Source of the DNA: Nonomuraea candida
GTDB taxonomy: Bacteria > Actinomycetota > Actinomycetes > Streptosporangiales > Streptosporangiaceae
Assembly (NCBI RefSeq): GCF_000725485.1
Contig: NZ_JOAG01000009.1
Location: 248,001 to 312,000 of the forward strand
Direction: 5' to 3'
Length of the DNA stretch: 64,000 nt
The notes beneath the pieces are model-generated. The model worked only from the letters and a program-made list of their open reading frames with translations, had not been told where the DNA came from and did not search any database. Position 1 is the first letter of the stretch, and each line of letters starts with the position of its first letter. Both the position numbers and the translations under genes were made by a program. Shown here piece by piece: positions 1-8,195 of the stretch.

Positions 1-5
1 GCAAG

Positions 6-128
6 ATGCGCGACCACATCGCGTACGAGTCCCCGGCCATCACCGAGCTGGGCGACTTCGCCGCAGAGACCGGCGTGGGGCTCGGCGACGAGTACGAGCC
101 CTCGTGGCCGATCGCCGACCGGCCGTGA
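6..128 (+). CDS. Lasso peptide precursor 1 (candidate)
   Basis: A 40-residue peptide. Its leader carries YESPAITELGDF followed by a Thr at residue 22, matching the known actinobacterial lasso leader pattern (Tyr-x-x-Pro, Leu-x-x-x-Gly-x-Phe, then Thr near the cleavage site). If Thr22 is the usual -2 residue, the core starts at Val24 and Glu31 is core position 8 (8-residue ring). If the core starts at Gly23, Glu31 is position 9. The tail after the ring is about nine residues and contains Pro, Trp and Pro. A second precursor with an almost identical leader follows 47 bp downstream. The maturation genes (asparagine synthetase-like cyclase, RRE protein, protease) are not in the window and presumably lie upstream. 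The family call is good; the core boundary is unsettled. Confidence 0.72.
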   Translation: MRDHIAYESPAITELGDFAAETGVGLGDEYEPSWPIADRP

Positions 129-175
129 ATCCGGCCGTTCGACACCGCACCAGCTATGAGGAGAGGAGGTGCAAG

Positions 176-307
176 ATGCGCGACCACATCGTGTACGAGT
201 CCCCGGCCATCACCGAGCTGGGTGGCTTCGGCACGGAGACCGGCGAGTTCGTCGGCCCGTGCGAGGAGACCTGGCTGCCGTTCAACGACTACTCCTGCCC
301 CGCGTGA
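176..307 (+). CDS. Lasso peptide precursor 2 (candidate)
   Basis: A 43-residue peptide starting at the ATG behind a strong Shine-Dalgarno (GAGGAGAGGAGG, about 6 nt upstream). An upstream in-frame GTG would overlap precursor 1 and ignores this site. Leader residues 1-16 match precursor 1 except Val6 for Ala6, and Thr22 and Gly23 are kept. The core is different: it has Glu at residues 30 and 31, two Cys (29 and 41) and an aromatic-rich tail. Glu31 aligns with Glu31 of precursor 1, so it is the likely ring acceptor (position 8 or 9 depending on register). The two Cys could form a disulfide, which would be an additional constraint on the lasso. Duplicated leader with diverged core is typical of precursor families handled by one maturation machinery. 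Confidence 0.75.
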   Translation: MRDHIVYESPAITELGGFGTETGEFVGPCEETWLPFNDYSCPA

Positions 308-330
308 AGGGCGGGTGAGCAGTAGGTGAA

Positions 331-376
331 CGGGCTTGTCGTGGGGGCGGCCCGCGTCGGCCCCACGACAAGCCCG
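331..376 (+). terminator. Perfect 16-bp hairpin after the lasso precursors
   Basis: The left arm (331-346, CGGGCTTGTCGTGGGG) and right arm (361-376) are exact reverse complements around a 14-nt GC-rich loop. It lies 24 bp after the second precursor stop and has no T-tract, as is common for actinobacterial terminators. It may end or attenuate precursor transcription before the ABC genes, giving precursor mRNA in excess. Confidence 0.75.
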
Positions 377-413
377 GCACCGCCGACGACCCACGGAAGG
401 CTTCGCAGGTGAG

Positions 414-1532
414 ATGTCGCGGATAGGGAGAGGCCGCCGGTCATCCGGCGAGGCGTCCGGCGAGGCGTCCGGCGAGGCGCCTTGTGAGACGTCCGAGGAG
501 GTGTCTCGTGAGGCGCCTTCCGGCGTGTCCGAGGAGGTGTCCCGTGGGGCGACTTCCGGCGCGTCCGGTGAGGCGTCTCTTGGCGCGGCCCGAGAGACGG
601 CCGGCGGCGGGGAGCCGGGTGCGGCGGGCGGGCCGGTCGTCGAGACCCGCGGGCTGTGCATGCGCTACGGCGGCGCCGAGGTGCTGCGGGGCGTGGACCT
701 GAGCATCCGCCGCGGCGAAGTGGTGGCCCTGCTCGGGCCGAACGGCGCCGGCAAGACCACCACCATCGAGATCCTCGAAGGGCTCAGGAAACGCTCCGCC
801 GGCCACGTACGCGTGCTGGGGGCCGACCCCGAGCACGGCGACGAGGCGTGGCGCGCGCGGCTGGGCATCGTGCTGCAGTCCTGGCGCGACCACCGCCGAT
901 GGCGGGTCCGCGAACTGCTCGCCTACCTCGCACGCCACTACACCCCCTACACCGGCCCCGGCCGGCCCGGCCCCCACGACCCCGACGAGCTGATCGCCCG
1001 CGTCGGGCTGACCGGACAGGCGAACACCGCGCTCGCCAAGCTCTCCGGCGGGCAGCGACGCCGGCTCGACGTGGCCATCGGCCTCGTGGGCCGGCCGGAG
1101 CTGCTCTTCCTCGACGAGCCGACCGTCGGCTTCGACCCGCAGGCCCGCAGGGAGTTCCACGACCTGGTGTGCGGGCTGCGCGACCAGGAGGACACCACGA
1201 TCGTGCTGACCACCCACGACCTGGACGAGGCGGAGAAGCTCGCCCACCGCATCCTCATCCTGCTGGGCGGGCGGATCGCGATCGAGGGCACCGCCGCCGA
1301 GCTGGCGGCGCGGGTGGCGGGCCGTTCGGAGGTCCGGTTCACCTGTGACGGGCGGTCGCACGCGCACACGGTCGAGGACGCCACCGGCTACGTCCGGGAG
1401 CTGTTCGCCCGGCACGGCGAGGCCGTCAGCGACCTGGAGGTGCGCCGGGCGCGGCTGGAGGACGTCTACCTGACCATGGTGCGCGAGTTCGAGTCCGGGC
1501 GGCGTACCTCGTGGACGGACGTGAGCCCGTGA
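414..1532 (+). CDS. ABC transporter ATP-binding protein (DrrA/CcmA type)
   Basis: A cytoplasmic ATPase of a drug/peptide-type ABC exporter, about 372 aa from ATG 414. The ABC domain starts near residue 73. It has Walker A GPNGAGKTTT, Q-loop VLQSW, signature LSGGQRRRLD, Walker B LLFLDEPTVGFDP and H-loop TTHD, all intact. A longer reading from 336 is possible but its start lies inside the hairpin at 331-376, so 414 is preferred. The first roughly 70 residues are an unusual Ser/Glu/Gly/Ala-rich repeat not seen in ordinary DrrA proteins; translation could instead start further in. It is followed by its permease (1621). Position next to the lasso precursors suggests export or immunity, which is an inference. 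Confidence 0.85.
   Translation: MSRIGRGRRSSGEASGEASGEAPCETSEEVSREAPSGVSEEVSRGATSGASGEASLGAARETAGGGEPGAAGGPVVETRGLCMRYGGAEVLRGVDLSIRRGEVVALLGPNGAGKTTTIEILEGLRKRSAGHVRVLGADPEHGDEAWRARLGIVLQSWRDHRRWRVRELLAYLARHYTPYTGPGRPGPHDPDELIARVGLTGQANTALAKLSGGQRRRLDVAIGLVGRPELLFLDEPTVGFDPQARREFHDLVCGLRDQEDTTIVLTTHDLDEAEKLAHRILILLGGRIAIEGTAAELAARVAGRSEVRFTCDGRSHAHTVEDATGYVRELFARHGEAVSDLEVRRARLEDVYLTMVREFESGRRTSWTDVSP
447..561 (+). repeat. Tandem repeats encoding the ABC N-terminal extension
   Basis: Three 12-bp units (GGCGAGGCGTCC and variants, 447-482) are followed by two ~36-bp units that each contain GTCCGAGGAGGTGTC. They are in frame with the ABC ATPase and encode Gly-Glu-Ala-Ser and Ser-Glu-Glu-Val-Ser patterns. 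If translation starts further downstream, this is untranslated repeat DNA. Confidence 0.7.
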
Positions 1533-1630
1533 ACGCCCACATCGGACGGCGTGGCGCGCGGGCGGATGTGATCGTGAACGCCCGCTTCGAGCGGTGCGGC
1601 CCGTGGACGGAGGCGAGCCGGTGAACGCCC
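1510..1630 (+). repeat. Duplicated gene junction (29-bp direct repeat)
   Basis: Positions 1510-1538 and 1602-1630 are near-identical 29-mers containing CGTGGACGG and GTGAACGCCC. The first covers the end and stop of the ATPase gene, the second the ribosome site and GTG start of the permease. A third partial copy of GTGAACGCCCGC is at about 1574. It looks like a tandem duplication that pushed the permease start 92 bp away from the ATPase stop, leaving a dead 31-codon copy between them. Confidence 0.65.
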
Positions 1631-2415
1631 GGATGGTCGCGGTGCGCGCGGGTCTGGCGCGCGGCCGGATCGAGTTCCGGCACAACGCCGGGCAGGTCTT
1701 CGGCTACGTGTTGTTCCCGGTCATCGCGCTGGCCCTGCTGCACTTCCTGAGCGGCACCACGGTCGCGGGCTCCGGCCTGTCGCTCGGCACCTGGGCGATC
1801 CCCGGCGTCCTGGCGATGAACATCGTCTTCACCGGACTCATGGGCCTGGCCATGACGCTGATCATGGAGCGCGACGACGGCACCCTGCTGCGCGCCAAGG
1901 CGACGCCGAACGGGGTGCTGGGCTACCTCGTCGGCAAGGTGGCCGGGCAGGCCGCGATGAGCGTGGCCACGCTGCTGATCGTGCTCGTACCGGCGGGGTT
2001 CCTCTTCGACGACCTGCGGCTGGGCGCGCTGTCGTCGTGGCTGACGCTGGCCGGGGTGCTGGCGCTCGGCATGGCCGCGACGCTGCCGCTCGGGGCGATC
2101 ATCGGCGCGCTGTTCACCAACCCGCGCGACTTCCGCTTCGTCACGCTGCTGCTGATGGGGCTGGTGGCGGTCTCGGGGGTGTTCCATCCGCTGGCCGCGC
2201 TGCCCGCATGGGGGCAGTGGATCGGGCAGGCGTTCCCGATGTACTGGATCGGGCTCGGGATGCGCTCGGCGATCCTGCCGGGCGAGCTGTCCGAGGCCGA
2301 GATCGGCGCGTCCTGGCGGCACCTGGAGACGGTGGGCGTGCTCGGGGCGTGGGCGGTCGCCGGGTTCGTGATCGCGCCGATCGTGCTGCGCCGGATGGCG
2401 AGGCGCGAGTCGTGA
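1621..2415 (+). CDS. ABC-2 type permease of the DrrAB-like exporter
   Basis: An integral membrane protein of about 264 aa with six hydrophobic segments, the ABC-2 permease pattern, ending in a basic tail (RRMARRES). GTG 1621 is chosen because GGAGG sits 8 nt upstream and the product begins MNARMVAVRAGLARGR, a normal cytoplasmic start; an upstream in-frame ATG at 1594 lacks a ribosome site. It pairs with the ATPase ending at 1532. Substrate unknown: the neighbouring lasso precursors make a peptide plausible, but DrrAB-type pairs next to NarL regulators are common and often respond to antibiotics. Confidence 0.85.
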   Translation: MNARMVAVRAGLARGRIEFRHNAGQVFGYVLFPVIALALLHFLSGTTVAGSGLSLGTWAIPGVLAMNIVFTGLMGLAMTLIMERDDGTLLRAKATPNGVLGYLVGKVAGQAAMSVATLLIVLVPAGFLFDDLRLGALSSWLTLAGVLALGMAATLPLGAIIGALFTNPRDFRFVTLLLMGLVAVSGVFHPLAALPAWGQWIGQAFPMYWIGLGMRSAILPGELSEAEIGASWRHLETVGVLGAWAVAGFVIAPIVLRRMARRES

Positions 2416-2511
2416 GTCGTGAGTGGCGGACGCCGGTTCGGGGGCCGGTGTGCCTAGGATGAGCCGCGGGAAAGTGCCGGCATTGAGACGCCGAACAAGG
2501 AGCTCAGCGAC

Positions 2512-3177
2512 GTGATCCGCGTGGTGCTCGTCGACGATCAGGAGCTGGTGCGCGCGGGCTTCCGCATGATCCTCGACGAACGGCCCGACATCGAGGTGGT
2601 CGGCGAGGCGGCCGACGGCGCCGCCGCGCTGGAGCTGCTGTCCACGGTGGCGGCCGACGTCGTGCTCATGGACGTCCGGATGCCACGGATGGACGGCGTG
2701 GAGGCGACCCGCCGCATCCGCGCCATGGAGGGCGGGCCGCGCGTACTGATCCTGACCACCTTCGACCTGGACGAGTACGCGTACGCGGCGCTGAAAGCGG
2801 GCGCCAGCGGCTTCCTGCTCAAGGACGCCCCGCCGCCGGACCTGCTGTCGGCGATCCGCGCCGTGCACAGCGGTGACGCGGTCGTCGCGCCCAGCACGAC
2901 GCGGCGGCTGCTCGACCGCGTCGCCGGTCACCTGCCCACCGGCGACGGCCCGCCCGTCCCGGCCGCGCTCGGCGGGCTCACCCCGCGTGAGCGCGAGGTG
3001 CTGGCGCTGGTGGCGCGCGGGTTGTCGAACCTGGAGATCGGCGAGCTGCTCCACGTGTCCGAGGCCACGGTCAAGACGCACATGGGGCGCATCCTGGCGA
3101 AGCTCGATCTGAGCAACCGGGTGCAGGCGGTGGTGTTCGCGTACGAGACGGGCCTGGTCAGCGTCCGCGACTCCTGA
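2512..3177 (+). CDS. NarL/LuxR-type response regulator (orphan)
   Basis: A 221-aa two-component regulator. The receiver domain (1-120) has the acidic pair in LVDDQE, the phosphoacceptor Asp in VVLMDVRMPRMDG, the conserved Thr in LILTTF and Lys in FLLKDAPP. The C-terminal LuxR helix-turn-helix (about 150-215) has LTPREREVLALVARG and VSEATVKTHMGRIL. GTG start behind AAGGAG (about 2497). Such regulators usually sit directly beside a NarL-family histidine kinase, but none is adjacent. The nearest is at 8196-9770, which itself has no regulator, so the two may be separated partners (inference). It probably controls the ABC exporter upstream. Confidence 0.92.
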   Translation: MIRVVLVDDQELVRAGFRMILDERPDIEVVGEAADGAAALELLSTVAADVVLMDVRMPRMDGVEATRRIRAMEGGPRVLILTTFDLDEYAYAALKAGASGFLLKDAPPPDLLSAIRAVHSGDAVVAPSTTRRLLDRVAGHLPTGDGPPVPAALGGLTPREREVLALVARGLSNLEIGELLHVSEATVKTHMGRILAKLDLSNRVQAVVFAYETGLVSVRDS

Positions 3178-3188
3178 CCACGCATCGA

Positions 3189-3836
3189 TCAGGAGGGGTC
3201 GCGGGTGAGGAGTGCCCGGCCAAGTGCGTACGCCTCGGCCAGGTTGTCGCCGCGGTAGCTGAGAGCGGCCAGGTCGGCGAGGTGGTGATCGGCGTTCACC
3301 GCCACTGTCCTGGTCAGCCGGCGGAAGAGCGGAGCGTCGGACATCGAGTCGCCGTAGGCGACGCACTGCACGGGCGAAAGGCCGTACCGCTCGCACATGT
3401 CCTGCACGATGCGGACCTTGTCGCGGGGGGTGAGGATGTTCGCCGGATCCAGCGGCTCCAGGAAGGGCGGCGGCGGGAACCGGGAGGCCACCACGTCGTC
3501 GAAGCCGAGCTCAAGGAGGTGCCGGGCGAAGAAGTCGGGCGACATGGTGATCACCACGGATCGTTCACCACGCTCACGGATGTCCGCGCAGGCCTCACGG
3601 ATCCCGGTCAGCCATGGACTGCCGGCGAACGCGGCCGCGACCACTGACGGAGTCAGGTCTCGCCACAGCTCATGGATGGCGGCCGCGAAAGCCCGGGTGT
3701 CGATCGCGCCGACCGCGAACCCGGCTTCCAGCTCGACCAGCTCCCGCGTCGATCCGAGATGCCGGGCGATCTGGAGGCTGGCCGTCGTTCCGCTCAGCAG
3801 AGTTCCGTCCATATCGAAGACATGCAGAGTTGGCAC
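3189..3836 (-). CDS. HAD-superfamily phosphatase (SerB-like, subclass IB)
   Basis: About 215 aa, cytoplasmic. HAD motifs in order: FDMDGT (nucleophile and acid Asp) near residue 6, the motif II region VVITMSPDF, Lys in TPRDKVRIV, and motif III YGDSMSDAPLF. A four-helix cap between motif I and II fits subclass IB (phosphoserine phosphatase-like, or the HAD-IB family acting on small phosphoesters). GTG 3836 is chosen because it leaves five residues before the first Asp motif; TTG 3845 is an alternative. It is convergent with the response regulator, with only 11 bp between the stops. The substrate cannot be read from sequence. Confidence 0.85.
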   Translation of the reverse strand: MPTLHVFDMDGTLLSGTTASLQIARHLGSTRELVELEAGFAVGAIDTRAFAAAIHELWRDLTPSVVAAAFAGSPWLTGIREACADIRERGERSVVITMSPDFFARHLLELGFDDVVASRFPPPPFLEPLDPANILTPRDKVRIVQDMCERYGLSPVQCVAYGDSMSDAPLFRRLTRTVAVNADHHLADLAALSYRGDNLAEAYALGRALLTRDPS

Positions 3837-3950
3837 AGCTGACAAGTGTGCACGTTCGCGTCGGGATCTTGTACATGAGGCGTCGGGCTTGGGCTTCCCG
3901 CCACGCGTGAGGTCTTTTGGGACTCTCTTCGAGATCGCCATTTGGGTGTG

Positions 3951-4040
3951 AAGCCGCCCTCTTCGCGCCCAAGCCGCCCTCTTCGCGCCGAGGCTGCTGA
4001 AGTCTTCGCGCTGAAACCGGCCTCTTCGCGCCGAAGCCGG
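3951..4040. repeat. 20-bp imperfect tandem repeats in the 3846-4256 spacer
   Basis: Four-plus copies of an AAGCCGCCCTCTTCGCGCC-like unit (periods 20, 20, 23, 20) in a 410-bp stretch between the HAD gene and the FtsE-like gene. I see no convincing gene here; translations across it are repeat-derived. Just downstream, AAGGAGG at 4246-4252 is the ribosome site for the next gene. Confidence 0.65.
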
Positions 4041-4256
4041 TCCTGACCATGGAGGCCGGGCGGGAGCGGGGACCTGGGGCCGTCCGACCTGAGTCGTACA
4101 CCCACCCGGTCGTCCACCGCGAGTTCTACGAAAAAGAGCAGACCTGGGGGCGACGCGCCACCCCGCCGACCTGCGCAATCGTGTGAACCGCAACCGGGCC
4201 GACGCCCGAGAGCGAGCACACCGAGCGGGCGCCCACGGGTGCCGGAAGGAGGCATG

Positions 4257-5021
4257 GTGTCGGTCACAGCACGCCCCGACAGTCAGGACATGCGCACGTG
4301 GGCCGTCTCCGCGCGCGAACTGGTCAAGGTCTACGGCGCCGGCGAGACCTCCGTCACGGCCCTGAGACAGGTGTCGGTCGCCTTCGCCTCCGGCACCTTC
4401 ACCGCGATCATGGGCCCGTCCGGGTCGGGCAAGTCGACGCTGATGCACTGCCTCGCCGGCCTCGACACGGTCACGTCGGGCTCGGTGCTCCTCGGCGACA
4501 CCGAGCTGGTCGGCCTCGGCGACAAGCAGATGACGCTGCTGCGGCGGCAGCGGGTGGGCTTCGTGTTCCAGGCGTTCAACCTGCTGCCCACGCTCACCGC
4601 GGCCCAGAACATCACCCTTCCGCTCGACATCGCCGGCCGGCGCGGCGCCGATCCGGCCTGGCGCGACCGGGTGATCGACACGCTGGGCCTGCGCGACCGT
4701 CTCGGGCACCTGCCGAGCGAGCTGTCCGGGGGGCAGCAGCAGCGGGTCGCGTGCGCGCGGGCCCTGATCACCCGCCCCGACGTCGTGTTCGCCGACGAGC
4801 CGACGGGCAACCTCGACTCCCGGTCTAGCGGAGAGGTGCTGTCGTTCCTGCGCATGTCCGTGCACGAGCTGGGCCAGACCGTGGTGATGGTCACCCACGA
4901 CGCCGCCGCGGCGAGCTATGCCGACCGGGTGGTGTTCCTGCGTGACGGCCGGCGCACGGACGAGATGACCGAACCGACCGTCGAGCGGGTGCTCGAGGCG
5001 CTGAAGACGCTGGAGAGGTGA
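4257..5021 (+). CDS. MacB/LolD/FtsE-type ABC ATPase
   Basis: About 254 aa. Walker A GPSGSGKST, Q-loop VFQAFNLLPTLTA, signature LSGGQQQRVACARAL, Walker B VVFADEPTGNLDS and H-loop MVTHD place it in the MacB/LolD/FtsE group, which powers mechanotransmission-type ABC systems. AAGGAGG at 4246-4252 sits 4 nt before GTG 4257 but only 1 nt from ATG 4254, so GTG is preferred. The permease starts 8 bp after the stop. Known roles of this group are lipoprotein or peptide handling and antibiotic resistance; the sequence does not decide. Confidence 0.9.
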   Translation: MSVTARPDSQDMRTWAVSARELVKVYGAGETSVTALRQVSVAFASGTFTAIMGPSGSGKSTLMHCLAGLDTVTSGSVLLGDTELVGLGDKQMTLLRRQRVGFVFQAFNLLPTLTAAQNITLPLDIAGRRGADPAWRDRVIDTLGLRDRLGHLPSELSGGQQQRVACARALITRPDVVFADEPTGNLDSRSSGEVLSFLRMSVHELGQTVVMVTHDAAAASYADRVVFLRDGRRTDEMTEPTVERVLEALKTLER

Positions 5022-5028
5022 CCGCACC

Positions 5029-7746
5029 ATGCTGAGCATCACCCTCGCGAGCCTGCGCGCCCACCTGGGCCGGCTGCTGCTGTCGTCGGCCGCCATCGTG
5101 CTCGCCACGGCGTTCGTCGCGGGCACGTTCGTGTTCACCGACGCCATGCGCAGCTCCCTCCTCGGCGCGTTCAGCCAGGATCTCGGCCGGGCGGGCGCCG
5201 TGGTGACCGCGCCAGGCGACCGGGACATGCCCGGCGACGTGCTCTCCGCCGTGCGGCGCGTCCCTGGCGTCGTCCACGCCGAGCGGCGCGCCGTCTGGGA
5301 TGCCGCGCTGCGCTCCGGCGACAGGTTCGAGCCCGCGACGATCGTCAGCATCGCGCCCGGCTCCACCGTGGGCTGGCCGAAGGTGGTCCAGGGCCGGTTG
5401 GCGTCCCGGCCCGGCGAGACGGTCCTCGGCCACGACGCCGCCCAGCGCGGCGGGGTCGGCATCGGCGACACCGTCGGCGTCCCGCTCCACTGGGAGGGCG
5501 TCGTCGATCGTGAGCGGGAGACGCGCAAGCTGCGCGTCGTGGGTCTCGTGGACCCCGGCTCCGCACCCCGCTACTCGTCGGGCGCGTTCCTCGGCGTGAC
5601 CGACGAGCAACTGCGGGAGCTCACCGACGAGGTCAAGGTCGCCTCGGTCCTGGCCGTGGCCGCGGGCGAGCTGCCTCCGGCGGAGCTGGCCGCCCGCATC
5701 GACCGGGTGGTCGGCCGCCCCTACGTGGTGCGTACCGCCGAGGAGCAGGCCCAGCAGGAGGTCTCCTCGGGCGGGCTGACCGCGGGGGTGACGGCGGGGC
5801 TGCTCGCCTTCGCCGGGATCGCGCTGTTCGTGGCGGGCATCGTGATCGCCAACACGTTCAGCATCCTGCTCGTCCAGCGCACCAGGGAGATGGCGCTGCT
5901 GCGTTGCGTCGGGGTGACCCGCGGGCAGGTGTTCCGTTCCATGCTGGCCGAGTCCGCCGCGCTCGGCCTCGCGGCGTCCGTGGTGGGGGTGCTCACCGGG
6001 TTCGGGCTCGCCTACGGGGTGGGGGCCGCGCTGAGCGCGACGTTCGAGGGCTTCCCGTTCGGCGCGGTCGCGCTCTCGGCCACCGCCGTGGTGGTGCCCG
6101 TCGCCGTCGGCCTCGCCGTCACGATCGGCGCCGCCCTGCTGCCGGCCCGCGCCGCCACCCGCATCCCGCCCGTCGCCGCGCTGCGCGACCAGGGCATCCC
6201 GACCCGGCGCGGGGGGCGCACCCGCTCCGTCCTCGCGATGGCGGCCCTGCTCACCGGCGTCGCCGGCATGGCCGTCGGCACCCTGGTGCGCACGGACACG
6301 GCCGGGTTCATCGCCGCGTTCGCCGGCGGGGTGCTGACCTTCCTCGGCATCCTGCTCGCCGGCCCGGCGCTGATCCCGCCGCTGGTCCGGCTGGTGGGCG
6401 CCACGCTGGGCCGCTGGCTCGGCGCACCGGGCCGCCTGGCCGCCGTCAACGCCGTACGCAACCCACGGCGCGCCACGGCCACCGCCTCGGCGCTGCTCGT
6501 CGGGGTGACCCTGATGACCATAATGAGCGTGGGCGCCGCCTCGCTGCAGGCGACGGTGACCGCGCAGATGGACGAGGAGTTCCCGGTCGACTTCATGGTC
6601 CGCTCCGGAGAGGGCAACATCCCGCCCGCACTCGTCGAAGACATTCGCGGCATCCCGGGCTTGTCTGACATCGCCATCGTCCGCGGCACCACGACGTCCC
6701 TGAACGGTCAGAAGATCGCGATCAGCGGCGTCGATCCGCACCAGCTCGCCGCCGTGACCTCCCAGCTCCCCAGCATCTGCGGGCTCCGCCCAGGCCAAGC
6801 GGTGATCACCCAGCCACTCGCCCGCACCCTGCGCATAACCCCAGGCGACACCCTGCACCTCCCCCCCGCCACCCACACCGGCCACCAAGACGGCACCGGT
6901 AGCGGCAAGGGCGACCAAGACTCCAGCGACCCCGCCACCGCCACCGCCCCCAGCACCGGCAACCAACACGGCCCCGGCAACGCCACCGGCAACCAACACG
7001 GCCCCGGCAACGCCACCGGCAACCAAGACGGCACCGGAAACGGCGAGGGCGACCGAGAGACCACTGGAATCGGCAACGGCATTGGGGATGGTGGTGGACA
7101 GGCAAGGGGCCTCACCATCACCTCCATCTTCCCGACGAAGGGGTCGGCGGCCGTCGTCTACCTCACCCACCAAGACCTGGACCGCCTCTACCCCGACGCG
7201 ACCATCGGAGGGGTGTACGCCCAGGCGGAGCCCGACGCCGACCTCCTCGCGATAGGCGCCGCCATCGACCGGGCCACGACCGGCAGCAGCGTCACGGTCA
7301 CGGGCACCGCCAAGACCCAGGCCACCTACAGCGAACTGCTCGACACGCTGCTGCTCGTCGTCACCGCGCTGCTCGCCGTGGCCGTCCTCATCGCCGTCGT
7401 CGGGATCGCCAACACTCTGGCCCTGTCCGTCCACGAGCGCACCCGAGAGTCGGCGCTGCTGCGCGCGCTCGGGCTGACCCGCGGCCAGTTGCGCGCCACG
7501 CTCGCCGTCGAGGCGGCACTGCTGGCAGCCGTCGGCTCACTGCTCGGGGCGGGGCTCGGCACGCTCTTCGGCTGGGTCGGGCTCACCTCGATGCTCGGCC
7601 CGTCCTTCGGCATCGTCCTCGACGTGTCCGCCCTGCACCTGGCCGGCCTCATAGCCGTGGCCGTCCTGGCCGGCCTGCTGGCCTCAGTCCTCCCCGCCCG
7701 CCGCGCCGCCCGCGCCTCGGTGGTCTCCGCCCTGGCAAGCGAATGA
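5029..7746 (+). CDS. FtsX/MacB-type ABC permease, two FtsX domains
   Basis: 905 aa. The N-terminal helix is followed by a MacB-like periplasmic region (about 45-250), a first FtsX block of three helices (about 260-370), two further helices (about 400-450), a second MacB-like region starting near residue 485 and a last FtsX block (about 765-900). This is the usual actinobacterial large FtsX layout. Oddity: within the second external region, about residues 620-690 are a Gly/Asn/Asp/Thr-rich low-complexity stretch made partly of 30-bp repeats, with no hydrophobic or structured signature. It forms one transporter with the ATPase upstream. ATG 5029 follows GAGAGG. Confidence 0.9.
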   Translation: MLSITLASLRAHLGRLLLSSAAIVLATAFVAGTFVFTDAMRSSLLGAFSQDLGRAGAVVTAPGDRDMPGDVLSAVRRVPGVVHAERRAVWDAALRSGDRFEPATIVSIAPGSTVGWPKVVQGRLASRPGETVLGHDAAQRGGVGIGDTVGVPLHWEGVVDRERETRKLRVVGLVDPGSAPRYSSGAFLGVTDEQLRELTDEVKVASVLAVAAGELPPAELAARIDRVVGRPYVVRTAEEQAQQEVSSGGLTAGVTAGLLAFAGIALFVAGIVIANTFSILLVQRTREMALLRCVGVTRGQVFRSMLAESAALGLAASVVGVLTGFGLAYGVGAALSATFEGFPFGAVALSATAVVVPVAVGLAVTIGAALLPARAATRIPPVAALRDQGIPTRRGGRTRSVLAMAALLTGVAGMAVGTLVRTDTAGFIAAFAGGVLTFLGILLAGPALIPPLVRLVGATLGRWLGAPGRLAAVNAVRNPRRATATASALLVGVTLMTIMSVGAASLQATVTAQMDEEFPVDFMVRSGEGNIPPALVEDIRGIPGLSDIAIVRGTTTSLNGQKIAISGVDPHQLAAVTSQLPSICGLRPGQAVITQPLARTLRITPGDTLHLPPATHTGHQDGTGSGKGDQDSSDPATATAPSTGNQHGPGNATGNQHGPGNATGNQDGTGNGEGDRETTGIGNGIGDGGGQARGLTITSIFPTKGSAAVVYLTHQDLDRLYPDATIGGVYAQAEPDADLLAIGAAIDRATTGSSVTVTGTAKTQATYSELLDTLLLVVTALLAVAVLIAVVGIANTLALSVHERTRESALLRALGLTRGQLRATLAVEAALLAAVGSLLGAGLGTLFGWVGLTSMLGPSFGIVLDVSALHLAGLIAVAVLAGLLASVLPARRAARASVVSALASE
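6961..7050 (+). repeat. Three 30-bp in-frame repeats inside the FtsX gene
   Basis: Units 6961-6990 and 6991-7020 are identical and 7021-7050 is a diverged third copy. Each encodes a 10-residue Asn-Gln-His-Gly-Pro-Gly-Asn-Ala-Thr-Gly-like block in the external loop of the permease. Identity of the first two units points to recent expansion. Confidence 0.9.
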
Positions 7747-8195
7747 CCACCACCTCCCGCCCCGGGCGCACCCGCATCCCGAAACCACACCCCCTGACAC
7801 CGCCACGGCCCGCGGCAATCGGCACGGCCCGCGGCAATCGGCACGGCCCGGGTCCCGTGGGCTGCTGGGCGTTCGCCTCGGTCTGTCACGGAGGTGCCGG
7901 ACGTACGGGTACGGCGTCGGCTGATTACCTAGGGTGAGGACATGCAGGGGCCTCCAAGGCGTACGAGGCATGCGTGGCCTGTTCGGCTCAGAAGGCTGTG
8001 CAGCATACGGAGCACACAGGGGGTGCGGGTCGTGCGACGGGGGCCTGCCGGGACCTGGGAAGTGCGGGGTTCGTGTGCCTGTCCAGTCCGCGGGGCGTGC
8101 CCGGCATGCAGAAGCGGGTCGAGACCTGCGAGGCACGGGTACTGCTGCCCGGCGGGCCTTGCGGGACGCGCCGGCGGTGTGGAGCGGGCGGGGGC
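7747..8195. other. 450-bp spacer upstream of the kinase, no clear gene
   Basis: It holds 2.4 copies of a 19-bp repeat (ACGGCCCGCGGCAATCGGC, from 7805). An open frame runs from 7974 into the kinase, but its product is Cys-rich and without family character, so I treat it as untranslated. No terminator or promoter could be placed with confidence. Confidence 0.5.

Noticed and set aside
104..175. Longer lasso precursor 2 starting at 104
   Set aside because: It overlaps precursor 1 and ignores the strong ribosome site before ATG 176; the extension has no leader character.
336..413. Upstream start of the first ABC ATPase at 336
   Set aside because: The start codon is inside the perfect hairpin 331-376 and has no ribosome site.
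441..3396. Long minus-strand open frames over the ABC and regulator genes
   Set aside because: Pro/Arg/His/Gln-rich antisense shadows of GC3-rich genes.
3951..4040. CRISPR or attachment-site repeats
   Set aside because: No spacers, no integrase, no tRNA nearby; simple tandem repeats.
3846..5528. HAD gene extended upstream to a 779-residue protein
   Set aside because: The extra part is antisense to the FtsE/FtsX genes and repeat DNA; HAD proteins begin just before DMDGT.
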